Source: Holacanthus passer (taxonomy: Eukaryota > Chordata > Actinopteri > Pomacanthidae). Taken from it: 64,000 nucleotides of DNA. The stretch covers positions 1 through 64,000 of the forward strand of contig JAFREQ010000269.1 of assembly GCA_025331565.1 (NCBI GenBank). The letters are read 5' to 3'. The translations under genes were made by a program, and so were the position numbers. The notes below the pieces were generated by a model that was not told the DNA's origin, searched no databases, and saw nothing but the letters and a program-made list of their open reading frames with translations. This document shows, in pieces, positions 38,050-50,787 of this stretch (the first letter of the stretch is position 1; each line of letters opens with the position of its first letter).

Positions 38050-38083
<34 letters not shown>
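38050..38083 (+). repeat. (CA)n microsatellite
   Basis: About 16 CA units. A poly(T) tract of about 18 lies at 37,922-37,939. Confidence 0.95.
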
Positions 38084-38085
<2 letters not shown>

Positions 38086-38218
38086 AGAAATGAAGCAGGA
38101 CATTTGACACACATCATAATGACAGCAGTATCACCTTGCTTAACTACATTGATTTATTCAAAAGCATTAATTTACCAGTTAACAATTAATTATGGATTGC
38201 TTGTCAAAATAAATGACA

Positions 38219-38246
38219 AATGTGTGTGTGTGTGTGTGTGTGTGTG
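38219..38246 (+). repeat. (TG)n microsatellite
   Basis: About 14 TG units, inverted relative to the CA tract 135 bp upstream. Confidence 0.95.
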
Positions 38247-41200
38247 CATCTTTACCCTGCCTGACTTTGAATGATGTGTTCAATGCCCAACAATGTGTTG
38301 TCATTCTGTCTTTAAGGACATCTTCGTATGACAATTTCAACATCTCAACTTGTCACTGCTCAGTCCTGAGAGAGACGGGCAGACAGACAGAGACAGAGAC
38401 AGGGACGCACAGTGAGTATCAGCAGGAGAGTAGACGAAAGGGCAGACAGATATATGGATGACCAAGAGGAGATGAGAGAGAAGGAAATGTCCCAGACAGA
38501 AGGCATTGTATCACGCTGCAACATGAGTCTGAACGTGATATTCCACCCAAAGTAAATTTAAACCCCTTTGGGATTGAAATGTCGCTCCTGGTAAGACATT
38601 TAGCTATATTTTGGACAAAGCAGTGAGACATAGAGATGGACAACACTAAAGATCTTTTTTTCAAAATGTAGAACTTGTTGCCTTTAGAAAAAAACCTATT
38701 TACAAGCTCATTTCAAATGTGCATTGCAATGTTCACTACTCAAAAGAATCTACATTGGTGAATGGGTAATGAGCTACCCTGTCCTTCTGTGCAAACTCAG
38801 AGAACCTGAAAAGAAAAAAAAAAATCCACAATAAAATTAAAAAAAAAATCCATAATAGTCCTAAATTTATGCTGCTCTAGTAGCTAGTTTTCTGTAGTAT
38901 TGTTCAGATATGGTTAGATAACTAAGTCACATGGTTATGGTTAGGGATTCAGTTACGGTTAAAAACGCAAGCATTAATTATTGGAGTGTGACAGAACTGC
39001 TCCTTGTCATGAAAGGAATTCTTAAGGATTCTGTGCTGTTGTGACACATACTTTAAATTTTAGTTTTCCCCCTTTTTTCAGGTCCTGTCATAAGCATGTA
39101 CAACCGTTCACACTTTTGCAGGCCACCACAGATGACCCAGGACAACTTTGAGAATGCAAGGCCCCTAGAGTTGCAAGGTCCTGTGGGATTGTACCATTGG
39201 CACACCCCTAAAGAGGTTCTGAATTCAGAGACCTGCATAACATGATATGCATTATAATCTCTATGGTTTGGGATAGAATTAATGTCTGTTCTATTCACTT
39301 CATCTCTATAGCATTGCTTCACTTATGCATGAAGTCATTACAGATCACTTTACAGTTTATTACAAAGTCAGAGTCATCAAGTTTTGTACCTGAGCCAAAG
39401 CTTACAAAGAGAGGCAGGCACTTACTGACTGTTGGGAAAAGAGACAGAGCCACCAATGGCAGCTGAAACTCCTGCTGCAGTGAGTTTCATTGTTAACTAG
39501 TAGTATTTAGTAAATTCTGTTGCCAGCATGTGTATCCCTTGGCATTCCATTTGTGTAACAAGAGAAATGAAAGATTTTTTTAAAGATAAAAAATGAATCC
39601 ATTTAAACAAAACAAAGACTTGAGATAACCACTATATGCAAACCTGTGCTTCTTGCTTGGCAAAAATAACTTATTCACACAGTCAAGTCAAATCACATCA
39701 ATGATAATGAAACAGCATTTTATTGGAAATTGTGTACTCACTCTATTGGAGAGGTGGTGGATGATGTAAATTCAGTTTGGTGTTCAATTTCATTCAGCAC
39801 ACTCAGTTCTAATTCTCAGCTCTATTTGCTCAGGCCTGACCTTTGTTCTTGAGCCTGTTCAGAATGTCTGAAGGTGAAATGTTGCATTTCATCCCTCTGC
39901 TCTGGCACACAGACAGGAGCTGCTTTCTTAAAATTTGTGATGAAGTCTCTCCTCTACAGTCACTGCACATGTTCTCTGATTACTTGATCCTGGCAGCCTC
40001 CAGCTTGGCTCCATTGAGCACAGTTTGTGGGTTGGAAGCGAGTGAGGGATCAAGTCCTTCTTGCTGTTGCATTTAACTGTTCAGTGACCTATTCAGCGGG
40101 GGCATCTGGATGGAAAGCAGCAACTGATGACTCTACATGAATGCAGGGATATAGTTTGTGGTCAACATCCTACTCAGGCTGTCCAAAGTCTCCAGAAATG
40201 TAGAGACTGTCCTCTCAAATATGGTGACAGAATAAGTCATTTCTGCCAGTGCCCTAAAATGACAAGCAGTCATTGTGATTGTGATGGGAGAAAAGGAAGA
40301 CGTCAGGTGACAGGGTGGATGGAGACGGCTGTTTGTTTCCTGTTTCCAACCATCAGCCAATGCTGATTTCTTTTATGCATGATCACAGTCATTCCCTGAC
40401 AGTAACCAAGTTGTTGATATTGTAACATGACAAGTTCTCCTAACCTTAGCTTAGTATTTATTTTAACCAAACCATGATCTTTCCCAAAACTAAGCTGTTT
40501 TTGTCCCTAAACTTAAACAAACTTGTTTACAAACGCTTGTCTTGGATTGAAAACATCAAATTCCAAGAAAAAAATTCTAATTTTCTTTTACTTCACAGGC
40601 TGCTGAGGAAGAAGAATGAGAAAAACAGGAAAAGACAAAGTGATACTCAAACAAACAGAGATTTTAAAAAGGGAGAGAGAACAAGGAAAACTAAATGTAA
40701 AAAATAAGCTTTCTTATCATTGATCGTTAGATTGTTTAGAAGGAGGTGTAAAAGGGAAAACACAGAAAACAGCAAGGAATGGCAAAAACTACTTTTCTCA
40801 CCAAATCAGCCATTTACAAAGGTACGACACGTGGGTAATTACATTGTGTGTGTCAAAAACACAGTCACACACACAGTTGTTTTCACACACTCAGACTGGC
40901 CTGGTCTGATGTTTAACAGCAGAGACAGAGCTGGCAGTTATGGCTTCTGCCATTAACAGAGTCAGCATAATGTGTCACTTTAGAGACAGAAACAGCAGAT
41001 GGGTCGCTGTTTCAAATCTCCACCACGGAAAGTCAGTTTGCTGTTTTTCAGTAAGCATTTTTTTTTGTTGAATTTTGCTAGACTGATATATAAGCAGAAA
41101 GATGATTGGTAGTCAGTTGCTTCATTTAAATTCACATTAACTTCTTCATACCATTTGGGATACACCAGTATTCTACTTATGAACTAGTAAATCTGAATCC

Positions 41201-41639
41201 AGATCCGGATCAGCTCTCCTCCATGTTTCTCTGCATTAATGTTTCAGAGACATTGCCAAGATTGCTCTCAACTGTCTGTAGTGTTTGAATACAGATAGCT
41301 ACAAAAATTGTGACTGGTTCTTTGCTAAAGACATCAATGCTTGTTCTGTCATGTCTGCTGTTTCCTTTAGGGCCTTTAGGGCTGCATGTAAACCTCCTGT
41401 TAAAAGTCACCAGATTTACCCTTTTTTGATCACATGTACCCCATGTCAGATATGGATTATTCAACATGTAAACAGGGAAAATCTGACATTTTTGTGCCTT
41501 AGTCAACATATAGAATTATTTATACTATATACTATTATATACATATTGGTATTCAATATTTCATATTCCATATTTCATTCTATAGGTCAAGCTCTCTTTT
41601 CCTATTTCAATTCAGGCCCATAGTGTATATACTGGTAAT
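38247..41639. other. intergenic
   Basis: No supported gene. Short purine-rich tracts occur (GACAGAGACAGAGACAGG near 38,385; A-rich tracts near 38,815-38,850). Confidence 0.4.
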
Positions 41640-41823
41640 ATATTTTATATTTCATACTTCATATCCATATTGCAACTGTAAATAAGTCATGTAAATATGT
41701 TAATACCTTCTTTTTTAGCCTGTTTATTTGCTCTTTTTACTATTTAACTGCTGCTATCCCCTTTGCTGCTGTGATATGTGAATTTCCCCACTGTGGGATG
41801 AATAAAGGTTTATCTTATCTTAT
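41640..41823 (+). mobile_element. LINE 3' UTR and tail
   Basis: It contains TTTTAGCCTGTTTATTTGCT, CTGCTGCTATCCCCTTTGCTG and the terminal AATTTCCCCACTGTGGGATG, AATAAAGGTTTATCTTATCT. This is the longest of the four LINE tails in the window. Confidence 0.65.
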
Positions 41824-42053
41824 TATGCTATTTTCTTTTACTGTGGTAGACTTCTTCTAGCTTGGAATTTTAATTTCTCTGCTAAAACTCTTGCAGTGCT
41901 GTGTGGGCTCTTTGCAATACAGAAATACAGTGTAAAGTTTTCCATCCCACAAGATGAGAAGAATCTAAATGTCTTCTGTGAGTTTCATATTTCATCAACA
42001 GTAAGTTAACATCTGTTCACCCCTTCACAATTAATGCCTAACACCAGCATTCA

Positions 42054-42430
42054 TGTCACGTTTTAGGGGTAAGTTGGACCCAGGAGCGAGACACAGATGA
42101 GGGTGACTGGGTAAAGGGGATTTATTAAACAAAGTCTCCAGGATACATACAAAAAACTGGTTTGTACTTCAGTGCACGGAGGCTGGTTGGTGGGTGGTAG
42201 GTGCTGAGGCAGGACGGCAGGAGAAATGCAGGTGGAGTAGGTAAGGATGAACACGAGAGACACAGGAGACACTGGAACACTGGAACACAGGGGCATGAAA
42301 ACACTGGTACAGGGAAACGCTGGAAACACTTGAAATACAAAGCACTGGAAGACAGGGGCAAAGACAAGGAAACACTGGAAAACAGAGGACATGCATACAC
42401 TGAAAATAGACTAGCAAAAACACCATGACA
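42054..42430 (-). mobile_element. solo LTR, 377 bp, family A (minus, internally shorter)
   Basis: Plus-strand ends are TGTCACGTTTTAGG and AACACCATGACA, with a perfect 5-bp target duplication ATTCA on both sides (42,049-42,053 and 42,431-42,435). Read on the minus strand it matches the LTR at 23,989-24,594, including TCACCCTCATCTGTGTCTCG and CTCCTGGGTCCAACTTACCC, but is about 230 bp shorter. A poly(A) signal AATAAA is conserved. Confidence 0.75.
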
Positions 42431-42629
42431 ATTCAGTCACAATGCAGGGAGTAGTTTGCCTTTTATGTAGCAAGGCTGTAGTAAGTAGTAAAGTAAGAGT
42501 GTGGAGGTTGGGGGTGGAGGGGAGTGTAACACACATCTATTCATATCTTAACCCTAGTTTTTATTTGCCACAACCATGTTCTTGTCCTAACCTTAACCAT
42601 ACCATCATCCACAGATTTAATAGAAAGTG

Positions 42630-42820
42630 AAAAAAAAAGTCATAGCATTGGCTACCAATTCAAAAAAAAAGCAAGCCGTAGCATTGGCTAGAAATTCAAA
42701 AAAAAGCAAGCCATAGCATTGGCTAGGAATTAAAAAAAACAAACAAACAAACAAAAAAAAAACAAGCCACAGCATTGCCTATGAGTTAAAAAAAAAAAGA
42801 GAAAGCTATAGCACTGATTC
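42630..42820 (+). repeat. A-rich minisatellite, about 36-bp unit, five copies
   Basis: The phrase AAGCCATAGCATTGGCTA recurs at about 42,644, 42,680, 42,715, 42,771 and 42,809, separated by poly(A) stretches that vary in length. The fourth interval also has an AAACAAACAAAC insert. Confidence 0.8.
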
Positions 42821-42830
42821 AAAAGAAGCA

Positions 42831-44276
42831 TTTTCTCAATCATTTTCTGTCCCTCTCATTTTATTCCTCCTGCCATGTTTTGTTCTTAGCAGATTATGTC
42901 ATTTTCTTTGTTTAACATCAATGTTCCCACCATTCAGTAACAGCTGAGCCAATCTCAATATTTCTCAGCAAAATTAATAATGATGATGTCACAATTTCTG
43001 TGGCCATTTCTCTGGAAGATGACAAGCAAGAACAAGTTGGACACAGCTATACAGGTTGTTGAAAGTTGACAGAAATAACAACCCTGACACATGCAGATTT
43101 CTACAGTTTGCAATTGCAAGTTTTAACTGCTCCAAGCGGCCCCTGAATTCTGATTGCTTAGGGTAAAATAATAATCTCTTGATGAGCACCATGAACACAA
43201 TATTAGACTGAATAATGAAATGACAACATAATGGCAGCTCAGTCTGACAAGCAGAATATACTGAATATATATATATAAAGAAATGTAATGTTAAATGAAG
43301 CACATTTTCAGTTCAATTGAAAAATTCTCTATTGATTGCCAGGTGTTATCAGGAAAATGACAAGCTGCTGGTCTGCCTGCGTGACATAACATTTTCTGAA
43401 GTGTTAGTGTGTTCTGTCAGAAGCCTTGTCTTCACTCTGCTCCTCTCTGACAAAGTTTCTAAAATCCTGTTCCTTCCGCCTGGAGAAAGTAAATACTCTC
43501 TGAGGAGACAAACACGGTGATCACAGCAGTCAGCTTTATTGCACCATGTGTTGAAAACTCTCAGTAACATTCAGCGGTTGAATTATAAGGGACACTGAGG
43601 TTAGACTTGTTTGCTGTCAACTAATCTAGAGTCCAACATGAATTTCATATAAAAAGCTGATTACAAGTCAACAAAAAGGAAATACTACTTTTAATCAGCA
43701 GTAGATGTGGGTCCATGTTAAGCCATGTTAAACACTGACAGCAGCAAAGCATACAACTTAAACTCCACTTATGCTTCCAAAAGTCCGTGTAATATTGTTG
43801 CAGCTGATTTATATTGTTGAATATTTATAGCATCACATTTGTTCCTTTTCACTTAGTTGTTTTTGTGCCTATGAAGTTTGAAGGCTACTCATAACTAATT
43901 AAGTATAGAAAGGCATTTTTTGGAACTATATAAAGGTTATACCATTGACATAGACAATACCTCTTATTGGCCAGCAGGTGCCCATGAACATATGTATCAT
44001 ATTGTAACGCCTCAAACACTTCTGATCAGCTGTATGTTGTTGATCTTTTTTGATTTTCAGGTTCAGGCTGGGTTTGGTCATGTTGGCTGGCCAAGCTTAA
44101 ATAGGAGCAGCAGCAGCAAACTGAACTTTAGCTTTGCTGGAACAACCACCGACCAGAGGAGGGCAGCACTGATCATCTTCCTCCACCACAACTCCAAAAT
44201 AATCCACGATGGTTAAAGTATGTAGATATTTCAGTTAACAATGGCATGACTGTGTGTGTGTGTTCAAAGCAATCTA
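42831..44276. other. intergenic
   Basis: No supported gene or classified repeat; a short (TA)n tract lies near 43,266-43,277. Confidence 0.4.
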
Positions 44277-45469
44277 CAACCCAGATTCTAAAAAAAACTT
44301 GAGACGCTGTGTAAAACTAAATAAAAACAGCAATATTTTTTTGTAATTAGTAGTAGTAGTTTGTAATTTGTTGTTGTCCTTTTCGACATATATTCAACTG
44401 CAACAAAAAATAGTACGAGGACAATATATTTAATCTTCTATCCTCATCAACTTTATTGTCTTCTGTAAATATATGCTCTCTTGACAAAGTTGTGGACTGA
44501 TCCAAAAACACCTGTTTGGATCATTCCACAGGTAAACAGGTTCAATGCTGACAGGTGACAATATCATGATTAGGTATGAAAGGGGCATCCTGGGAAGGCT
44601 CAGATGTTTACAACCAACTTGACTGCATAAAGGATATAACTAACCTCAGAAAACAATTGTTGAGAGACACAGTTCATCTCTGCATCTACAAATGCAAATT
44701 AAAACTCTACCATGCAGAATGAAAGTCAGATATCAATATCATCAAGAAACAGAGCAGACAGGTGCTATGGTCCAACACATTTCATTCAGTCCACATTGTT
44801 CATTGTTCAAATTGTTTTTGGAAATCATGGACATTGTATCCTCTGGACAAAAGAGGAAAAGGACCATCCAGATTCTTACCAGTGCAAAGTTCAAGCATCT
44901 GTGATGGAATGGGGTTGTCTTAGTACCAGTGACACAGGTAACTTGCACATGAAGTGGAGTGAAGGTGCCATTAACGTTGAAAGGTACTTACAGGTTTTGG
45001 AGCAAAATATGCTGCCATCCAGACAACGCTTTTTCCAGAGACATTCATGCCTGCAGTCTGGACCTGTTGCTCTAAATGTGTGGTGCATTATGAAGCGCAG
45101 ACAAAGACAGAGATCCTGGACTGTTGAGCAACTGAAGTCTTATATCAGGCAAGAATGGAAGAGAATTTCACTTTCAACAATTAATGTCCTCGGTACCCAA
45201 ATGCTTACTGAGTTAATAGAAAAGGTGATGTGACACAGTTGTAAACATGCCCCTGTCTCAACTTTTTCGGAACATGTTGCAGGCATCAAATACAGAATCA
45301 GTGTATGTTTACAAAAAACTATAAAGCTTAACAGTTTGTATTTTAAATATCTTGTCATTACACTGTAAAAATGAATTGAATATAGGAATATAGAAAAGGA
45401 TTTGCAAATCATTGCATTCCATTTTCATTTCAATTGTACACTGTCCCAGCTTTTTTGGAACCAGAGTTG
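44277..45469 (+). mobile_element. Tc1/mariner-type element with inverted ends
   Basis: Left end CAACCCAGATTCTAAAAAA; right end, read inwards, CAACTCTGGTTCCAAAAAA. These diverged inverted repeats match the fish family that starts CAACCCCGATTCCAAAAAAG. A TA precedes the left end; the right flank is TC, so the duplication has decayed. The right arm also has TTTGCAAATCATTGCATTCC, typical of the family. It contains the transposase remnant at 44,712-45,233. Confidence 0.75.
44712..45233 (+). pseudogene. Tc1/mariner-type transposase remnant
   Basis: A 173-codon frame includes VMEWGCLSTSDTGNLHM, INVERYLQVLEQNMLPSRQ, RFFQRHSCLQ and WTVEQLKSYIRQEWKRIS. It corresponds to the catalytic core and C-terminus of a Tc1-like transposase. 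The stretch expected between SCLQ and the MKRR segment, which carries the QDNAKPH-type catalytic Asp, is deleted. The N-terminal DNA-binding domain is not readable. The protein cannot be functional. Confidence 0.7.
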
Positions 45470-46516
45470 TCTGTATAGCCCATATAAACCAATGACTTTT
45501 TGACAGCCATTTACAAGGTGCCCACATGTCTATCGGGGTACACAGGCTGTAAATATGGTAACAATATTTGCAACAGGGTAGCACAAACTCACTGCTACAG
45601 CTTACATTAACTGTGTCAGGCTTAATTTCTGAGGACACACACTATGAGTGCTTGAAAGGAACACAGGATATGCAGCGATATACCACGAGCATAGAAACCT
45701 GTACAACAACAGTTTGCTAATGAAATAAAAATTAATTTATTCTGATTCATCTTAAAGAATAAAAAAGGTGGAATGAATGAACAAAGCTTGTCTGTCATTA
45801 AGAGGAGGAATAAACTGGACTTTGATTTGTACTGTTCACTTTGTTCTTGGCCTTGCTGTGCAAAAAGACAAAGTGACCCTGCCTTAAACTAGACCAAACA
45901 TTCTTTGTCTACCCAGCAAACATTTTGACGTTGAAGAGATGTTGATCTGACAAACTGCACCAACAATGAAAAGCAGAGTGAATATAAAGTCAAAAATGAA
46001 AGTTAAAACGACCTCTATTGTGCTGGAAACTAACTACCTCATGTTAAAATGGGAAGTTTATATATCTGTTATGATATAAAACACTCTCCAAGCACTTTTT
46101 GAAATTAAATATTACACTTTTCATTCTTTTGAGATAACATCTGCCATGTAAAGCTGGAGGTTGGACTGCTGTGTCATGAAAACTCACAGGGTAGGTGTAA
46201 AGATCTTCTTCCCTCATTCCCTCCTCCTTTCCTCTCCCTCGCTCTCGTCTATAAATGATTAGCTTTGTTGTATTAATGTGCCTCATTTAAACAGTCCCAC
46301 GTTTAACTCAATTCTGATTGGAGTTAAGTAAACAAGCCCACAATCCACACACATACACAATTATAGAAAACAAACTGTCTCACATTTATTACAAAAAACA
46401 CACACCCCTGTGGCTGTTTCATATTATTCACTGCTAGTTTTAATTTCAGGGGAATTTGACTGTGCTGAGCAAAATGTCAGTTCAAATGTAAAGTTCAAAT
46501 GAGTGCTGACTCTGAC

Positions 46517-46518
<2 letters not shown>
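45470..46518. other. intergenic
   Basis: No supported gene or repeat recognised. Confidence 0.4.

Positions 46519-46561
<43 letters not shown>
46519..46561 (+). repeat. (GT)n microsatellite
   Basis: About 21 GT units. Confidence 0.95.
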
Positions 46562-46563
<2 letters not shown>

Positions 46564-46709
46564 ACCTCCAGGAATAGCAGTTTTTTAAAAACTTAAAAAA
46601 AAACAATAATAATAATAGGACATTTTTATAGATGTGTATAACTCTTCATTGCCCCTCATGGAAGTGTGTGGAACTGTCCATGACCCCAAAGGAAGGTTAT
46701 CATTTACAT

Positions 46710-49115
46710 CAGTGTTTTTCAACCCTTTTTGAGCCAAGGAAAAATGTTTTCATTGAAAAAATCACAAGGCACACCACCAACTGAAAATGTTAAAAAAATG
46801 AAACTCTGTAGCCTACATTAACAATATAAAGTCATTCTTGTCAAAGTGTCTTGAATAGGAATCAAATACATACAAAGAAAAAAGTCTTTTATGATCTTTC
46901 ATATTTCTGCTCACTCAGTGCGAAACCTGGGCCTGTTTGGATGAACACAGAGCTGATATCCTGGCGGGAATTGAAGAAAGACACACACGAAACTCTTCCT
47001 CAACAGCTCTCAGTCTCTCTCTGTTTTTAGTTTTATAGCAGTCAGGCTTGAGAAGCTCAGCTCACACAGATATGTCGTGGAAAATGGCAGCAATGTCAAA
47101 ATAGCTTTGTTTGCCAGAATGGGGAACTCCTTGGCAGCAGCCAACCAAAAACTGTCCAAAGGTAGATCAGCAAAGCTTAGCTTTAAACCACGATTTTGTC
47201 TCAGTTCAGTTAGTTCCTCCTGCTCCTGTAAAGTCATGTCCTTTCCAACAACTGATGCTGAGCTATATGGGTCCCTAACCCAGTCAAGGCATTCAGTGAG
47301 GGCTGAAGAGAAATAACATGCTCTCCTCAAGAGTTTTCAAATGTTCACCTATTGTCTTGCACAATGCAGTGTTAACATCTTGCTGTTTCTTGGTGAGTGG
47401 GAGCATTTCAAGGTTGCCACTTTCCACATGTTGTTGCCAGAGGTGCACCTTTGAACGGAATCCATTTATTTTATCTGTACTTGTAAGTAGGTTTTCATTT
47501 CTGCCTTGCATTCGTGTGTTCAGTTCATTCAGATGATGAAAAATATCTGCCAGGTACGCCAGCCTTGCACACCACTCATCACTTGCAAGCAGCTTTGCGT
47601 AATCGGACCTCTCATTGGTCAGAAACACTTTAAGTTCCTCCCGCAGCTCATACACACAGGTCAGCACCTTGCTGCGTGACAACCATCGGACCTCCATATG
47701 AAACAGCAAGGCTTTATGCTCCGCTCCCATTTCCTCACACAAAGATGCAAATATGCGACTTTTCACAGGTCGTGCCTTCACAAAGTTTACCATGTGCACA
47801 ACATCGTCCATCACAGGAACTAGGTCTGCTGGTAAAGTCTTGGCTACGAGGGCCTCACGGTGTAAAAAACAGTGCGCAACAATCACATCTGGGTTTCTTT
47901 CCTTCACTCTGCTTACAAAGCCTTTGGTGTGCCCGACCATGGCTGCAGCTCCATCAGTGCAGACACTCGTGCAGTTTTCCATTTAAGTCCTCCTTTTTCA
48001 AGATATTCTGATGTGACCTGAAAAATTTCCTTTCCTGTTGTTCTTTCTGGCAATGCCTTGCAAATAGGAAGTTTTCTCTGATTGCGTTTCCATCCACAAA
48101 ACGCACATTGGCCAAGAGTTGAGCATGCCCATTAATATCGGTAGACTCATCAAGTTGCAACGCAAATTTCTTACTGATATGGATCTTTTCCAAAACCACA
48201 CTTTCGATGTCTGCAGACATGTCATCAATACGTCTGGAAATTGTGTTATCTGAGAGAGGGACTTTTGCTATTTCTTTAACTGCTTCAGGTCCGAGCATCT
48301 CATTTACAATGGCTTTGCAGGCGGGAAGTATTAATGACTCTGCCACAGTGTGGGACTTTTTTGACTTAGCTACAAGCTCAGCAACGTGGTAGCTAGCTTT
48401 AATGGCTCTCTCGTTTACCTTTGTATTTTTTCTCATAAAAGTTGCCTGTTTCTCCATGTGTTCATGCAGGCAAACAAAATAGTCCACATTCTTGTTTTGA
48501 AGTGAAGGATGTTTTGTTTGTAGATGGCGTTTAAGCTTACTTGGGACCATAGCACTGTTGGATAGCTTTTCACCACACACCAAGCACAGCAGAGTCGGTG
48601 TCGTTGCATCCCCGGTGAAAGTTAATCCAAATGAAATATAACCTTCGCTGTATTGCCTCGCGCAAGAGACTTTGCTCGAGGTCACCGTCTTTGCTTTCTT
48701 TTGACCTCCACTCATACCAGGGCTTTGATCTGGGTCCGAATTTTGTCCAGGGCCCAGTTCAGAGTTAGCATTTTTCCTTTTCAAAAACTTCTCCATCACC
48801 GTCACCGTTGTCTCGCTAGCCACAAAGCCAGTGTCACTGCCACCTGTCGCATCCACGCATCACTAATTCTCTTGTCTCAAAGTACAAGGCAATTAGCTAC
48901 CTGCTGCCACCTACTGATATGGAAGAGTATTACATGATTATGCTGCCAGTCATGAGACAGCGCAGACACGTGACAATGGCATATTATTTGCAGATAATAA
49001 TTAATTCGTTTTCAAAAATGGACCAATTAGGTGAAAGTGGATAATTTCCCACGGCACACCCGACGATCACTTACGGCACACAAGTGTGCCGCGGCACAGT
49101 GGTTGAAAAACACTG
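46710..49115 (-). mobile_element. complete hAT transposon with target duplication
   Basis: Terminal inverted repeat CAGTGTTTTTCAACC is at the left end (46,710) and its inverse GGTTGAAAAACACTG at the right end (49,115). The 8-bp target duplication ATTTACAT is exact on both sides (46,702-46,709 and 49,116-49,123). The element is 2,406 bp and its coding strand is minus. The intact duplication and nearly full-length coding region point to a fairly recent insertion. Confidence 0.93.
47010..48856 (-). pseudogene. hAT transposase, ZBED/BED-finger type, two frameshifts
   Basis: The ATG at 48,856 opens a 300-codon frame. A BED-type finger spans about residues 70-115 (CLVCGEKLSNSAMVPSKLKR then HLQTKH). 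Then come NDNTISRRIDDM-type and FALQLDESTDI segments, the latter carrying the first catalytic Asp. A shift near 47,980 moves the frame into NCTSVCTDGAAAMVGHTKGF, with the second Asp. A long alpha-helical hAT region follows, including EVRWLSRSKVL and AYLADIFHHLNELNTRMQG. A second shift near 47,315 leads to the C-terminal dimerisation segment YLCELSFSSLTAIKLKTERD. The overall plan matches ZBED5/FAM200/SCAND3-like hAT transposases. Each break looks like a one-base change, so the copy is a recently dead one. Confidence 0.88.
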
Positions 49116-49123
49116 ATTTACAT

Positions 49124-49914
49124 GATAATAGAATAATAGAAGGAAACTATGAACCAGGAAGCCTACAAAGTAAATGATAACTTAGCAAAAATAAAGTCTG
49201 ACTGTGAAATTAATTTTCCTAAGGATTTATCTAGTGCTATCCATAGCTAGAAATGTATCTGGCACTGCAGTTGCATGTATATACCAGTGCTACATGCTAT
49301 CTGCTCAAGTGATGTGGATTTGTCTAGGGTTTACTTAACTTTAAAAAAACTTAACTTGCTTAAAGTTAAGTACAATTGTGAGCCACTCTTTGTAAATTTT
49401 GTGAAACCTAATTCTTTTAACTAACTTTCAAGTTGCACTAACTTGAAGACCATGTTGGCATCATTAGCTAAGTGCAGGAAAGCACGGGAAAGCATATGTG
49501 CCATACCACTCACAATCACAAGCTCTCCGTCCCTCCGTTTACTATGCACTAATATAATGTTACATTAAACCTGTGTGATCTAAACAAAACAAATTAACAA
49601 AACAATCTGAGTGAGATATCCTATGACGCTATGCTTTATGGGTCGACAAACCAAAATGGGTCATATTAAGTAGCCACATATTACAGTGAGTTATGCGAGG
49701 TATGTCAGTGCGATATAGCACAGAAAAGAACTTCCGATTCTTTCAATCAGTCTTCCAAAAGCCAGCGTACTGAACAAAAGCCAACACCGATTATCACACC
49801 TCCACTGTCTGCTTCAAGTCCGATTCTGGATGAGCATTTTGGTAATTATGATCATCTTGAAAGTGAGAGACCCCGAGAGCCTGTTGCCTCAGCTCCCGCG
49901 ATCGCTGCTGTTAG
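49124..49914. other. intergenic
   Basis: No supported gene; CTTAACTTGCTTAAAGTTAAG-like short inverted phrases occur near 49,335-49,370. Confidence 0.4.
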
Positions 49915-50787
49915 CAGTGGTGGGTAGCGTAAACAACAACGGTACTCAAGTAAAAGTACTGTTACTTTATAATATAATGACTCAAGTAGAAGTAAAAGTA
50001 CTCATAAAAATAAGTACTTGAGTAAGAGTAAAAAAAGTACCTCGTACAAAAATTACTCAAGTAGTGAGTAACTTCAGATGCAATTTATTACTTACTTATT
50101 AAACTGTTTCCACTGACATCAGCTGAGACATTGACCTGTTAGTCAAAGGAGTTTAGCTTGAAGCTAAACAGTAACATCAAATTTGACAGTGTATGATCTC
50201 AACGTTATTATTCATATTTATATTATTGCTAAAGCAAAAATTTTAACTGACTGACTGTGATCGGCTGGAGGCTGAAATGTTGACATAGGCTATAACATTA
50301 CGCCGGCTTATTAAAGTACCGTAACCGGCGCCGAAGCTGGCCGGTACCAGCGGGTTAGCCGGCCGGTACCACCCACCGGGTTAGCCGCAGGCCGGTACGT
50401 ACCACCAGGTTAGCTCGATGAGACGCCGGTGTTTCATCTTCTGCCATGTTGTTGAGCTACAGTGAGGTGAAGGAGGGCCATGGAGGGGCGGGGCACACCT
50501 CCATCCACCTGCGGTGCTGCTGCTGTGATTGGTTAAGGATGTCTCCCTCAGCCGAGAGCTGCAGAGCTGCGTCTGAGCTCATCTCAATTTATTTATAGAT
50601 AAATTGAAGTAATGACAAGCATGTAGCCCAAAGTAACGGAGTAAAAGTACATATATTTTCTCACAAATTTATTCAAGTAAGAGTAAAAGTATTCTGCAAA
50701 ATAACTACTCTTAAAAGTACAATTTCTCAAAAAAAAATACTCAAGTACATGTAAGGGAGTAAATGAAATGCGTTACTACCCACCACT
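49915..50787. mobile_element. hAT-type MITE with CAGTGGTGGGTAG ends
   Basis: Left end CAGTGGTGGGTAGCGTAAAC; right end, read inwards, CAGTGGTGGGTAGTAACGC. Both arms are full of GTACTCAAGTAAAAGTACT phrases, as in a common fish hAT-like non-autonomous family. Flanking 8-mers (GCTGTTAG / GCTATATC) do not match well, so the duplication has decayed. The core (50,290-50,430) is CpG-rich with GGTTAGCC/GGCCGGTACC repeats. Confidence 0.75.

Noticed and set aside
47318..48937. Plus-strand ORFs overlapping the hAT element
   Set aside because: They are shadows of the minus-strand transposase frame and lack protein motifs.
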